The position numbers and the translations under genes are program-made. From DASRIA01 sp963724065 (lineage in GTDB: Bacteria > Actinomycetota > Thermoleophilia > Solirubrobacterales > JBBDJG01): a DNA stretch of 64,000 nt. Of this stretch, positions 47,698-56,601 are shown one piece after another. Each line of letters begins with the position of its first letter. Position 1 is the stretch's first letter. The notes under the pieces were generated by a model. It made no database searches, had not been told where the DNA came from, and saw nothing but the letters and a program-made list of their open reading frames with translations. The stretch covers positions 124,001-188,000 of the forward strand of contig CAVRTB010000006.1 in assembly GCA_963724065.1 (NCBI GenBank). Reading direction: 5' to 3'.

Positions 47698-50313
47698 TCA
47701 GTGAGGCGACGCGACGTGGAACAGCCTGCGCGCCTTCGGCGCCTCGTCGCGCGCGAGCGGCTCCGCGAGGTAGAAGCCCTGCCCGAGCTCGCAGTCGAGG
47801 TCGCGCAGGGCCTCCAGCTCCTCCGCGGACTCGATTCCCTCCGCGACGACGTGCAGGTCGAGGGCGCGCGCGAGGTCGATGATCATGCGCGCGAAGGAGG
47901 TTTCCTGGCTCCCGCGCGTCATGCCCTCCACGAACGGCTTGGCGATCTTCAAGATGTCGAGCGGGAGCAAGCGCAGGTAGCTGAGCGACGAGTACCCCGT
48001 GCCGAAGTCGTCGAGCGCGAGGCCTATGCCCAGCGCCCGTAGCGCGGTGAGCGCGGTCAGGCTGGAGTCGGCGTCCTGCACGACGCTCTCGGTGATCTCC
48101 AGCACCAGCAGCTCGGCGTCGAGCCCGGTCCGCTCGAGCGCCATCGCGACGGTGTCGGGGAGGGTCGGATCGCGCAACTCGACCGCGGAGAGGTTGACGT
48201 GCACGCTGATGCCCCGGCCCGTTCGCGACACACCCTGCCAGAGCTGGGCGCTGCGGCAGGCCTCCTCGAGGACGAACTGGCCGAGCGCGATGATCATTCC
48301 GGTCTCCTCCGCGAGCGGCACGAACTCGGACGGCAGGAGGCGTCCGCGGCCGGGGTGGTTCCAGCGGACGAGGGCCTCGGCCGCGGTCACCTCGCCGCTG
48401 TGCAACGACACGATCGGCTGGTACTCGACGATCAGCTGGCCACGCTCGACGGCGCGCTGGAGCTCCTCCTTCAGGCCGTGGCGCTTGAGCACCGCGTCCC
48501 GCATGCCGGGGTCGAACATGGCATGACGACCCTTGCCGGACCCCTTGGCGCGGTACATCGCGAGGTCGGCGTTGCGGATCAGCTCATCCGCGTCGTGGCT
48601 GTCGTGCGTGGTCGCGATCCCGATCGACAGGTGCACGAAGATGATCTCGCCGGCGGCGCTGACGGGGTGCTCGAACGTCTTCATGATGCGCTCTGCGAGC
48701 ATCGTGGCGCTCTCGTCGACCGAGCGCTCGCGCGCGACCATCACGGCAAACTCGTCCCCGCCGAGGCGCGCGATCGCGTCGTCCGGGCGCACCGAGTCGC
48801 GCAGTCGCTGCGCTACCGCGGACAGCAGCTCGTCACCCGCGCCGTGCCCGAACGAGTCGTTGAAGGTCTTGAAGTCGTCGAGGTCGACGAACAGCACCGC
48901 GACCTCCTGGCCGCCCTTGTCGAGCGCTCCCTTCACCTGCTTGATGAACAGGCTCCGGTTCCCGAGCTCCGTGAGCGGGTCGTGGAAGGCCTGGTGATGC
49001 AGTTGCTCCTGGAGCTCGCGGAGCTGGTGCACGGCCTGCTCCAGCCGGTCGTATTGGAGCGCGACGCTCGCATTGTTGGCGAGCGTCTCGAATAGCTTCA
49101 GGTCCTCGTTGGTGAACGACCGGATCACGCCGTAGCGGTTGGCCAGCATGATCGTCCCGATCACGCGGTCCTCGCCCGGCAGCATCGCGACCATCGCGTC
49201 GGTCACCAGGCGGCCGTCGAGGTAGCGCCGCAGCCGCTCGGAGCCGAACGGCCGCGCGATGTGCAGCGCCGGGGCGCCGGCGCTCACGAGCGCGCGCAGC
49301 TCGGCGGCGACGCCCTCGTCCATCGGCTCCATCACCTCCTTGTACTCGCCGGGACCGAGCGTCGTGCGCAACGGCGGGTTGCCGTCGGAGCCGAACAGGA
49401 CGATCTCGGCCATCTCGGCCCGGAACGACTCGAGCGAGCGCTCCAGCAGGCCCTCGAGGGCGAGCACCATCTCGGGCGAGCGCGACAGCGTCCGCGTCGC
49501 CTCGTAGAGGAACTCGAGGCGCTCGTGGCGCTGGCGCTCCATGAGATATGCGCGGTAGGCGAGGAACACTACGAGTGCCGGGACCACGAGCAGCGGCGTG
49601 GCCCGCGCGTCGCTCGAGACGACGATCGCCCCGGACAGGGCGAGGCACGTGTTGGTGGCCGTCACGACGAAGTCCATTGTCAGCATCTGGGCGATCGTCC
49701 CGAGCTTCAGGCCCCCCTCGGAGAGGGTGATCGCGAGTCCGATCAGCAGGACCGTGATCACGGCGCTCGCCTGGGTGGCGAGCAGGACGGCCGCCCAGGT
49801 GGCCGGCTCGAGCCCGGCCGCCGCCGGCGCGACGATGTGCACGACCAACGTCGCGAGCGACGCGGCGAACGCGAACTGCGAGAGGTTGAATGCGAGCTTC
49901 ACGGGCGCGAGGCGCCGCTCGATCACGAGCGTCGCGGCGCTGCCGATCAGCGCGCCCGCCACGACGTCGCCCCCGGTGGCGAACAGCAGGCCGAACACGA
50001 GCGGGACGTCCCCGAGCGTGAACGAGTGCGCGCTGCGCCGGAACTGCAGGTGGACGACGCAGCTCTCCGCGACGAGGAAGGCGAGCGCGAGGCCCCACCA
50101 CGGGAGATGGGGGTCGAGTAGCGCCGGCAGATCGCGCACGATCGTGACGTACAGCGTCGCGGCGGCCGCGGCGACGGCGAGGTTGAGCGCCCACACCGGG
50201 CTCACGCGCGCGAGGCCGCGGCCTCGCGGCGGCGCGACCGGGTCTGCGGGGGAGTCGGCGGGCGCGTCGGGCGGCGGCCCGGGACCGCCGCGAAATGAGA
50301 GCGCTGGCGACAT
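47698..50313 (-). CDS. Membrane GAF-GGDEF-EAL cyclic-di-GMP enzyme
   Basis: An 871-residue signalling protein. Residues about 35-260 hold roughly seven membrane helices resembling a MASE-type sensor (VWALNLAVAAAAATLYVTIV, GLALAFLVAESCVVHLQF). A GAF domain follows (about 275-440; EMVLALEGLLERSLESFRAE, IGTIMLANRYGVIRSFTNED). The GGDEF domain (about 455-615) has FHDPLTELGNRSLF and an intact RLGGDEFAVM (about 519). The EAL domain (about 630-865) has AEALVRWNHPGRG, NLSAVELRD, LEITESVVQDA and DDFGTGYSSLSYLRLLP. Both active sites look complete, so it could make or break c-di-GMP. Known members govern surface behaviour. Single gene; no binding site is seen before the ATG at 50313. Confidence 0.93.
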   Translation of the reverse strand: MSPALSFRGGPGPPPDAPADSPADPVAPPRGRGLARVSPVWALNLAVAAAAATLYVTIVRDLPALLDPHLPWWGLALAFLVAESCVVHLQFRRSAHSFTLGDVPLVFGLLFATGGDVVAGALIGSAATLVIERRLAPVKLAFNLSQFAFAASLATLVVHIVAPAAAGLEPATWAAVLLATQASAVITVLLIGLAITLSEGGLKLGTIAQMLTMDFVVTATNTCLALSGAIVVSSDARATPLLVVPALVVFLAYRAYLMERQRHERLEFLYEATRTLSRSPEMVLALEGLLERSLESFRAEMAEIVLFGSDGNPPLRTTLGPGEYKEVMEPMDEGVAAELRALVSAGAPALHIARPFGSERLRRYLDGRLVTDAMVAMLPGEDRVIGTIMLANRYGVIRSFTNEDLKLFETLANNASVALQYDRLEQAVHQLRELQEQLHHQAFHDPLTELGNRSLFIKQVKGALDKGGQEVAVLFVDLDDFKTFNDSFGHGAGDELLSAVAQRLRDSVRPDDAIARLGGDEFAVMVARERSVDESATMLAERIMKTFEHPVSAAGEIIFVHLSIGIATTHDSHDADELIRNADLAMYRAKGSGKGRHAMFDPGMRDAVLKRHGLKEELQRAVERGQLIVEYQPIVSLHSGEVTAAEALVRWNHPGRGRLLPSEFVPLAEETGMIIALGQFVLEEACRSAQLWQGVSRTGRGISVHVNLSAVELRDPTLPDTVAMALERTGLDAELLVLEITESVVQDADSSLTALTALRALGIGLALDDFGTGYSSLSYLRLLPLDILKIAKPFVEGMTRGSQETSFARMIIDLARALDLHVVAEGIESAEELEALRDLDCELGQGFYLAEPLARDEAPKARRLFHVASPH

Positions 50314-50421
50314 GAGTTTGGAGGTGGATCGGCCGCGGGGCGCCGACCCTTGACCGATCGCGCCCCATGCACGTCACATAGCATTGGCGCGGCGACGCAA
50401 ACTCACGGACAAGGAGTCGAG

Positions 50422-50622
50422 ATGGCGAGCGTGATCAAGTTCCTCGGCGACAGCGATCTGATGCTGCGCGTGCGGGAGGACGTCGGCGCCGTGCGCGATG
50501 CCCATGCCTCGAGCGGCGGGGCGGCGCCCTTTCAGCTCACCTTCGAGGCGAACGGCGCCCCCGTCTATGTGAACCCCGCCGCGGTCGCCTACTGGTTCTC
50601 GGTCGGCTCGCACGAGGAGTGA
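50422..50622 (+). CDS. Small soluble protein coupled to an alcohol dehydrogenase, 66 residues
   Basis: AAGGAGTCGAG precedes the ATG at 50422. The product starts MASVIKFLGDSDLMLRVRED and has PFQLTFEANGAPVYVNPAAV and YWFSVGSHEE. No signal peptide or cysteine. It overlaps or touches the dehydrogenase start (GTG 50619 or ATG 50628), so the two genes form an operon. The FEANGAPVYVNPAAVAYW stretch looks like a small binding module, but I do not recognise a family. Confidence 0.75.
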   Translation: MASVIKFLGDSDLMLRVREDVGAVRDAHASSGGAAPFQLTFEANGAPVYVNPAAVAYWFSVGSHEE

Positions 50623-50627
50623 CGGCG

Positions 50628-51644
50628 ATGCAAGCCCTCACCTGGACGGGCGACGGCCTCGAGCGGCGGGCGGTCGAGGCCGCCTCGGTCGAGGGTGACG
50701 GTGAGGCGCTGGTCCGCCCGGTCGCCGTTGCAACGTGCGACCTCGACGCGTTGATCGTCGCGGGGGACACGCCCTTCCCCGCGCCGATCGCGCTCGGTCA
50801 CGAATGCGTGGCGGAGGTGGTCGAGGCTGGGGATGCCGTCCGGTCGGTCGAGCCGGGGACGCTCGTTTCGGTTCCCTTCCAGGTCTCGTGCGGCAAGTGC
50901 GACCGCTGCCGCGCCGAGCGCACCGCCAACTGCAGTGCGGTCCCGCCCTTCTCGATGTACGGGTTCGGGCAGACGGGGTCCGACTGGGGCGGCTTCCTGT
51001 CCGACTCGGTGCGCGTCCCGTTCGCAGACCACATGCTCGTGCCGCTCCCGGCCGGCGTCGACCCGCTTGCAGTCGCGAGCGCTTCGGACAACATCCCGGA
51101 CGGGTGGCGCGCGGTCGGCCCGCAACTCGAGCGCGACCCCGGCTCCGCGGTGCTCGTGGTGGGCGGCGCGGGCCCAGGATCGATCGGGCTCTACGCGGCG
51201 GCGATCGCAGTCGCCCTCGGGTCCGAGCGCGTCGTGTACGTCGATGCGGACGAAGGCAGGCGCACGACCGCCGAGGCCTTCGGCGCGCAGGCGCGCGACC
51301 GCGACGGCGAGCGGCCGGGGCGGTTCCTCGTGACGGTCGACGCGAGCGGGGATCCCGAAGGGCTCGCGCTCGCGCTCTCGTGCACCGACTTCGACGGGAC
51401 CTGCACGAGCACCGCGATGTATTTCGGGGAGCAGCCACCGATGCCGCTCCTCGAGATGTACATGCGCAACACGACGTTCGTGACCGGCCGCGTGCACGCC
51501 CGTGCGGCGATCCCGAAGGTGCTCGGACTCGCCGCGCGCGGGCGTTTCCACCCCGAGCAGGTCACGAGCAAGGTTGTCCCGTGGGACGACGCCGCGGACG
51601 CCCTGCTCGAGCGCGACTGGGTGAAGCTCGTGTTCGAGCGGTAG
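50628..51644 (+). CDS. Zinc-dependent alcohol dehydrogenase (MDR family)
   Basis: A 338-residue dehydrogenase. ATG 50628 has GGAG 8 bases upstream; GTG 50619 is a weaker alternative. Catalytic zinc ligands appear in VATCDLDALI (Cys) and IALGHECVAEV (His-Glu). The structural zinc loop is CGKCDRCRAERTANC, and the Rossmann motif is VLVVGGAGPGSIG followed by YVDADEGR. Known members oxidise alcohols or reduce aldehydes with NAD(P); the substrate here is unknown. It is coupled to the small protein upstream. Its TAG stop (51642-51644) directly abuts the second copy of the structured repeat. Confidence 0.92.
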   Translation: MQALTWTGDGLERRAVEAASVEGDGEALVRPVAVATCDLDALIVAGDTPFPAPIALGHECVAEVVEAGDAVRSVEPGTLVSVPFQVSCGKCDRCRAERTANCSAVPPFSMYGFGQTGSDWGGFLSDSVRVPFADHMLVPLPAGVDPLAVASASDNIPDGWRAVGPQLERDPGSAVLVVGGAGPGSIGLYAAAIAVALGSERVVYVDADEGRRTTAEAFGAQARDRDGERPGRFLVTVDASGDPEGLALALSCTDFDGTCTSTAMYFGEQPPMPLLEMYMRNTTFVTGRVHARAAIPKVLGLAARGRFHPEQVTSKVVPWDDAADALLERDWVKLVFER

Positions 51645-52101
51645 CTGTAGCTCCCAACCACATCGGTCAGGCCGCGGAATGCGCCTCGCGGGCGCAAGCT
51701 CGGGCGTGGAAAACCGGGTGGGTAAGGGAAGACGGATCGTCGGCGTCTGCGACCGCGCTGAGCGGCGCAGTGTCACGAGACTTCAGCGAAAGGTCGCGGT
51801 CACGGGCGAAAGCCCTCCGGGTCGCGCATCGGCCGCCGAACTTTCCCTCCCGCCATGCGTGAAAGTGGACGCCAGGAGGGAAAGTTCGTCGACCGGCGCC
51901 TGCCGATCGACGCACCTCATGCGAATCACGCGCAGACGGCTCTTTCACGAGCGACGCGTGCGCTTTGCGTCGCAAACGACGCGTCGCGCGAGTCCTTGCT
52001 CGTCCCGGGTCCTGCCCTTCTACCCAACCCGGTTTTCGAACCCGCCGCCAGCGCCACGCCCGCAACAGGAACAACGTGGCGTGGGAACTACGGCTGTCTA
52101 G
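51640..52101. repeat. Structured dispersed repeat, copy 2 (about 460 bp, inverted relative to copy 1)
   Basis: The reverse complement of this region aligns over most of its length with copy 1 (31299-31633), including the GAACTTTCCCTCC hairpin and the segments ACGAGCAAGGACTCGCGCGA and CGCGTGATTCG. It then has about 125 extra bases ending GGGAGCTACAGCTAC. The extra part holds CTTACCCACCCGGTTTTC, roughly the inverse of GAAAACCGGGTTGGGTAG at the other end, so this copy has longer imperfect subterminal inverted repeats and may be the fuller form. It fills the gap between two convergent genes and touches both stop codons (51644 and 52098). No conserved frame; probably non-coding. Confidence 0.75.
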
Positions 52102-52337
52102 TCCAGCTTGTTGCGCGTCTTGCGACCGGCGGAGCCGCTCTTGCGGACCGCCTTGCGCGAAGTGCCGAAGGGCTTCTGGAACCAGCGGCCGAGTGGTCCG
52201 GGTGCCTTGCCGGCGGCGCGCTGGCCGACTCCCAGTGGTGCGTCGCCGCCGCGTTCGAGATGCCTCGAGAGGCGCGGGGCGAGGATCGCCACAAGGAAGA
52301 GCAATACGCAGAAGACAATGATTCCGGCAATCAGCAT
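52098..52337 (-). CDS. Small membrane protein with a basic tail, 79 residues
   Basis: One N-terminal membrane helix (MLIAGIIVFCVLLFLVAILA) is followed by PRLSRHLERGG, LGVGQRAAGKAPGPLGRWFQ and a basic tail KPFGTSRKAVRKSGSAGRKT. Similar short proteins, one helix plus a PGPLGRW motif and basic end, occur in actinobacteria as an uncharacterised family. The start ATG at 52337 is preceded by TAGGGA 9 bases upstream, another possible leaderless arrangement. Its TAG stop lies in the CTAG end of the repeat. It is probably anchored with the tail in the cytoplasm. Confidence 0.7.
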   Translation of the reverse strand: MLIAGIIVFCVLLFLVAILAPRLSRHLERGGDAPLGVGQRAAGKAPGPLGRWFQKPFGTSRKAVRKSGSAGRKTRNKLD

Positions 52338-52376
52338 CGTGCCGGTTCCCTACCCGCGGACCTTGCCGCCAAACCC

Positions 52377-53087
52377 TCAGGCGTCAGGCTCGAGCGCCAC
52401 GATGCTCAGCGTGTAGCGCTCGCGGGCCGGCACCGTGCCGACCACGGACCGCGCGCGCGTCTCGCTGTCGAACGTGCGACGCAGCAACAGGCCGTCCTTG
52501 CGTCGCAGCCACGAGTCGAGCACGTAGGCACCCTGCACGCGGCCGCTCAAGGCGGTGCGCACACGTAGGTGCACGGCCTCGACGGTCGTGCCGGCCGCCC
52601 TCACCGGGCCGACGGACACGACCTCCCCACGAGCGACCGCGGCCGTCGCGCGGGCGCGGCAGCGGTCCGTCCACCGGAAGCCCTCGGCGATCCGGGCCGG
52701 GCGCGGCACCCGGCGGCCCGAGCAGCGATACGAGTACTCCTCCGCGCGCCCGAAGAACTCGTGGTGGTCGGTCACCGAGCGCAACTGCCATTGATCGCCT
52801 TCGATGCAATACAGCCACTCCGTCCAGCGCTCGGGTGTGCCGTCCCAGCGCTCGTTCAGCTCGCACCCGCTGAGGTCGACCGCGATCGTGCTGCGCGGCC
52901 CGTAGCGATGGCGCCCCGGCAGCGGGCCCCCGATCTGCTCGAATCCCGTGGTCGCATAGGAGTAGGTGCCCGGCGGCTGCGTGCCGGAGGGTGCCGCCGG
53001 GGCCTCGTCGGATCCCGATCCGCCGCCGCACCCGGCAAGGGCAAGGGCAAGCGCGGTCGCGACCAGGATCAGGCGGGGCAGCGGCAT
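52377..53087 (-). CDS. Lipoprotein of unknown function
   Basis: A 236-residue lipoprotein whose signal peptide MPLPRLILVATALALALAGC ends in the lipobox LAGC, then GGGSGSDEA. The mature domain is beta-rich: GTYSYATTGFEQIGG, STIAVDLSGCELNERWDGTP, WLYCIEGDQWQLRSVTDHHE, EYSYRCSGRRVPRPARI and YTLSIVALEPDA. Four cysteines may form two disulfides. No known family. It is followed by the small membrane protein gene on the same strand (39 bases) and is divergent from the nuclease-like gene at 53144. Confidence 0.8.
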   Translation of the reverse strand: MPLPRLILVATALALALAGCGGGSGSDEAPAAPSGTQPPGTYSYATTGFEQIGGPLPGRHRYGPRSTIAVDLSGCELNERWDGTPERWTEWLYCIEGDQWQLRSVTDHHEFFGRAEEYSYRCSGRRVPRPARIAEGFRWTDRCRARATAAVARGEVVSVGPVRAAGTTVEAVHLRVRTALSGRVQGAYVLDSWLRRKDGLLLRRTFDSETRARSVVGTVPARERYTLSIVALEPDA

Positions 53088-53143
53088 GGGCGCGTCATTC
53101 TCCTGGTTCCGTCGGGTGTCAGAGCTACCTTGCTGTGTTCGAC

Positions 53144-54478
53144 ATGGAAGCTGTGAGAACTCTTCAACCAGTACGGAACGGGGACACGCTCGGCGCCGGT
53201 CCTGACCGCGTCACCATCCACGGCGACGAGGTCCTGATCGAAAGCCTCTCGATCGAGGACGGCACCCTCGTGGAGCTGATCGAGCACCGGCGCGACCGCG
53301 AGATCTCTCCCGAGGAGACGGTCTCGCATGCGCTGGAGATCGGCGCGCGCGTGCTCGACCGGGAGGCGACCGGCGCCGAGGTCGACGCGATCCGGCGCGA
53401 GCTGGAGCGGGCCTCGACCGAGGCCGAGCACGCTTTCACGGAGCGCGCGCGGTTGATCGGCGAGGGCCTCGAGAAGCAGTTCGAGCGCTTCGTCGGCGAG
53501 GACGGGGGCGTGATGTCCAAGGTGCTCGACGCACACGGCGACGAGCTCGCCGAGCTGATCGCGCGCCACTTCGGCGGAGACCGCAACACGGCGGTGCAGC
53601 ACCAGGTGAAGGAGATCGTCGCCAAGTCCCTCCAGGAGTCGCGTCACGACCTCCTGCGTCAGTTCTCCGCCCAGGACGGGCACAACCCGCTCGCCGACTT
53701 CAAGGACTCGATCGTGCGCGAGGTCAAACGCTCGGGTGACTCGCACGAGAAGCTGATCGAGAAGATCGCGCAGCTCGAGGGCGAGGTGAAGCTCCTTCAC
53801 GGCGCGGCAGATGCCGAGGCCGAGCTGGCCGCCGAGCGCGACCGCGGCACCGGCAAGGGCCGCACGTTCGAGCAGCAGGCGTTCGAGCTGCTCGAGGAGA
53901 TGGCCGCCGCGCGCGGCGACATTGCGCACCACGTCGGCGACGAGCGCTCTGCCAGCGGCGGCAAGAAGGGCGACATCGTGATCGAGCTGGACGCCGGGTC
54001 GGGGCCGCCGAAGGGCCGGATCGCGATCGACGCGAAGGACGAGAAGCTCTCCAAGAACCGCGCGTGGGAGACGCTCAACGCCGCACTCGGCGAGCGCGAC
54101 GCGGGGTTCGCGATCCTGCTCGTCGCCTCCGACGAGAAGGTGCCTGCGGGTCGCCAGCAGCTCCAGGAGTACGAGGGCAACAAGATGATCGTGACCCTCG
54201 ACAAGGAGACGCTCGACGCCCGTGCGCTCGAGCTCGCCTACCGCTATGCGCGGTGCCGCTGCCTGATGGCGGCCGAGCGCGACCTCGCGCTCGACGCCGT
54301 CGGCGTGCGGGACGCGGCCGACGAGGCGCTCTCGGCGTTGAAGGAGGCGCAGAAGATCCGCAACTGCCTGACGGGCGCGAGCAAGGGCGTCACGTCCGCG
54401 CGCGAGACGCTCGACCTGATGGTCGGCCGCGTCGAGACCCAGCTCGCGCGCGTCGAGACGCTGATCGACGCTGCCTGA
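53144..54478 (+). CDS. Coiled-coil protein with a nuclease-like (PD-(D/E)XK-type) C-terminal domain
   Basis: A 444-residue cytoplasmic protein. An N-terminal region (about 1-60; GDEVLIESLSIEDG, EISPEETVSHALEI) leads into a long helical coiled coil (about 60-230). A globular domain follows: GKGRTFEQQAFELLEEM, KKGDIVIELDAGSG, RIAIDAKDEKLSKNRAWETL and AGFAILLVASDEKVPAG. The spacing D..., (I/V)xAK(D) is the pattern of restriction-endonuclease-like folds such as DUF2130 and RmuC. No membrane segment, unlike RmuC. The last 100 residues are another helical bundle. The start is uncertain: ATG 53144 has no binding site, but TACCTT lies 12 bases before it. Role in DNA metabolism is inferred only. Confidence 0.75.
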   Translation: MEAVRTLQPVRNGDTLGAGPDRVTIHGDEVLIESLSIEDGTLVELIEHRRDREISPEETVSHALEIGARVLDREATGAEVDAIRRELERASTEAEHAFTERARLIGEGLEKQFERFVGEDGGVMSKVLDAHGDELAELIARHFGGDRNTAVQHQVKEIVAKSLQESRHDLLRQFSAQDGHNPLADFKDSIVREVKRSGDSHEKLIEKIAQLEGEVKLLHGAADAEAELAAERDRGTGKGRTFEQQAFELLEEMAAARGDIAHHVGDERSASGGKKGDIVIELDAGSGPPKGRIAIDAKDEKLSKNRAWETLNAALGERDAGFAILLVASDEKVPAGRQQLQEYEGNKMIVTLDKETLDARALELAYRYARCRCLMAAERDLALDAVGVRDAADEALSALKEAQKIRNCLTGASKGVTSARETLDLMVGRVETQLARVETLIDAA

Positions 54479-54561
54479 CGCGCCCTCGGCGCTCGCTCGC
54501 AGGGGGCGCGGGTGCTCGCTAGAGTAGGCGGGCTCTTGACCCTCGGAGGGAGGACCCGCAG

Positions 54562-56010
54562 ATGGCCGTCTCGCACCTGGACCGGCTGAGCGCATCAGAC
54601 GCCAGCTTCCTGACCCAGGAGAACGACCGCGCGCACATGCACATCGGTGCGGTGCTCGTGTTCGAGGGCCCGCCACCCGGGTACGTCGAGTTCGCCGAGC
54701 ACGTCGAGGCGCGGCTCCATCTCGTGCCGCGCTTCCGCCAGAAGCTCGCCTTCCCGCCGCTCCAGTCAGGGCGGCCGGTCTGGGTCGACGACCCGCGGCT
54801 GAACGTGGAGTACCACGTGCGCCACTCCTCGCTCCCCGCGCCGGGTGACGACCGGCAGCTCCAGCAACTCACGGGCAGGGTGTTCTCCCAACAGCTCGAC
54901 CGCTCCAAGCCGCTCTGGGAGATGTGGCTCGTGCAGGGGCTCGAGGACAACCGCTTCGCGATCATCAGCAAGACGCACCACGCGCTCGTCGACGGCGTCT
55001 CGGGAGTCGACCTCGCGACCGTGCTGTTCGACGCCAACCCGGTCCCGGGCGGCCTCACGCCGCCGGTGCGCCCGTGGGAGCCGCAGCCCGAGCCGAGCGA
55101 CGTGCACCTGCTCGCGCGCGGCGCCGAGAACGTCGCAAGGTTCCCGCTGCGGGTCGGGCGGCGCCTGCTGAAGACCGCTCAACACCCGCGGCAGACCGCC
55201 GCGCGAGCGGTAGAAGTCGCCGAGGGCCTCGGCGAGGTCGGTTGGGAGCTACTGAACCCCGCTCCCGACGTGCCGCTCAACACCGAGATCGGACCGCATC
55301 GCCACTACCGCTGGGTGCACTCACACCTGGATGACTTCAGGCTCGTCAAGGACACTTTCGGGGGCACGATCAACGACGTGGTGCTGGCGGTCGTCGCCGG
55401 CGCGCTGCGCAGCTGGCTCGGCTCGCGCGGAAAGCGCACGGGCGGCCTCGAGCTGCGCGCGCTCGTCCCGGTCAGCATGCGCACCGAGGAGGAGCGCGGC
55501 ACGCTCGGCAACCGGCTCGCCGTGTTCCGGGCGCCGCTGCCCGTGTACGCGGAGGACCCGATCGAGCGCCTGCGCATCGTGCGCGAGGAGATGGCCAAGA
55601 TCAAGCAGTCCAAGCAGGTGATGGGCGCCGAGGCGCTGGTCGCGCTGAACGACTTTGCCCCTCCGACCGTCCTCGCGCAGGCCTCGCGCCTGAACTTCTC
55701 CACCCGTCTGTTCAACCTGATCGTGACGAACGTGCCCGGCCCGCAGTTTCCCCTGTACGTGCTGGGGCGCGAGCTCGAGACAGTCGTCCCGGTCGCGTTC
55801 CTGCCCGAGAAGCACGCGCTCGCGATCGCGATCTTCTCCTACAACAGGAAGGTCAGCTTCGGCCTGCTCGGGGACTTCGATGCGATGGACGACATCGACG
55901 TCGTCGAGTCGGGCCTCGAGGCGTCCCTGCGCGAGCTCGTCGCGGCCGCGGCCGCCCGGCGGCCTCCCAAGCGGGCTCGCCGTGAGCCCGCGCCGGCTCC
56001 CACCGAATAG
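54562..56010 (+). CDS. Wax ester synthase / diacylglycerol acyltransferase (WS/DGAT)
   Basis: A 482-residue acyltransferase with GGAGGGAGGACCCGCAG before the ATG. Residues 1-30 (MAVSHLDRLSASDASFLTQE) are family-typical, and the catalytic HHxxxDG motif is intact as HHALVDG (about 139). The C-terminal half holds GGTINDVVLAVVAGALRSWL, LRALVPVSMRTEEERG, NLIVTNVPGPQFPLYVLG and YNRKVSFGLLGDFDAM. Such enzymes join acyl-CoA to fatty alcohols or diacylglycerol to make storage lipid. The alcohol acceptor cannot be told. A second, partial member lies at 63345. It is followed by ccmE and secG on the same strand. Confidence 0.95.
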   Translation: MAVSHLDRLSASDASFLTQENDRAHMHIGAVLVFEGPPPGYVEFAEHVEARLHLVPRFRQKLAFPPLQSGRPVWVDDPRLNVEYHVRHSSLPAPGDDRQLQQLTGRVFSQQLDRSKPLWEMWLVQGLEDNRFAIISKTHHALVDGVSGVDLATVLFDANPVPGGLTPPVRPWEPQPEPSDVHLLARGAENVARFPLRVGRRLLKTAQHPRQTAARAVEVAEGLGEVGWELLNPAPDVPLNTEIGPHRHYRWVHSHLDDFRLVKDTFGGTINDVVLAVVAGALRSWLGSRGKRTGGLELRALVPVSMRTEEERGTLGNRLAVFRAPLPVYAEDPIERLRIVREEMAKIKQSKQVMGAEALVALNDFAPPTVLAQASRLNFSTRLFNLIVTNVPGPQFPLYVLGRELETVVPVAFLPEKHALAIAIFSYNRKVSFGLLGDFDAMDDIDVVESGLEASLRELVAAAAARRPPKRARREPAPAPTE

Positions 56011-56055
56011 GTGACCGGTGGATCCGGGCGGGCCGCCCTGGAATAATCGGAGCCG

Positions 56056-56457
56056 ATGGACCCCCGCCGCAAGCGCAAGATCCGCCTGGTGATCGCCCTC
56101 AGCGTGGCGCTCGTCTTGGGCGGCGCGCTCGTCTACACGTCGTTCAGCGGCGCGACCGAGACCCGCGAGCCATCGCAGCTGCTCGCCGGCACGACGCCAG
56201 GGAAGTCCTACGAGCTGACCGGCAAGGTGGCCGACGGGTCCGTCCGCCGCGGCGACGACCGGCTGCTGTTCCGTGTGCGCGACCGCAACGGGACGGCCTC
56301 GGTGCCCGTGCGCTACTCGGGCGCCGTCCCCGACCCGTTCCGCGAGGGCCGCGAGGTGATCGTGACCGGCAAGATGGACAACGGCAGGTTCCTCGCCGAC
56401 CCCGACAGCCTGATCACCAAGTGCCCTTCGAAGTTCTCGAAGAAGGAGCAGAGCTAG
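56056..56457 (+). CDS. ccmE: CcmE, cytochrome c maturation heme chaperone, Cys-type with a CPSKF motif
   Basis: A 133-residue protein with one N-terminal helix (LVIALSVALVLGGALVYTSF) and an OB-fold domain (ELTGKVADGSVRRGDDRLLF, VPVRYSGAVPDPFREGREVI). In the His-type protein heme attaches at HxxxY. Many Gram-positive and archaeal members instead have CxxxY; here the end reads DPDSLITKCPSKFSKKEQS, so the usual Tyr is Phe. The gene is short and lacks other ccm genes nearby. It hands heme to the CcmF lyase on the outer face of the membrane. It is 46 bases after the WS/DGAT gene and may be cotranscribed. Confidence 0.9.
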   Translation: MDPRRKRKIRLVIALSVALVLGGALVYTSFSGATETREPSQLLAGTTPGKSYELTGKVADGSVRRGDDRLLFRVRDRNGTASVPVRYSGAVPDPFREGREVIVTGKMDNGRFLADPDSLITKCPSKFSKKEQS

Positions 56458-56503
56458 GGGGGCCTTCCGTGCTTCGCCATGGCTCACGGCCCGGCGGCCG
56501 GCA

Positions 56504-56549
56504 GGCCTCATGGGAGGCCTGAAAACCGTCTTTAGCCTCCCATGAGGCC
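56504..56549 (+). terminator. Strong 15-bp hairpin terminator between ccmE and secG
   Basis: GGCCTCATGGGAGGC (56504-56518) and GCCTCCCATGAGGCC (56535-56549) are perfect inverted arms around a 16-base loop. It begins 47 bases after the ccmE stop and ends 68 bases before the secG start. No T-run follows, but the stem is the most stable in the window. Confidence 0.7.
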
Positions 56550-56601
56550 CCCCGGACGGGCGCCGCAACGCGGACCCGGATGAAGCACAGAACCCCCACG
56601 G

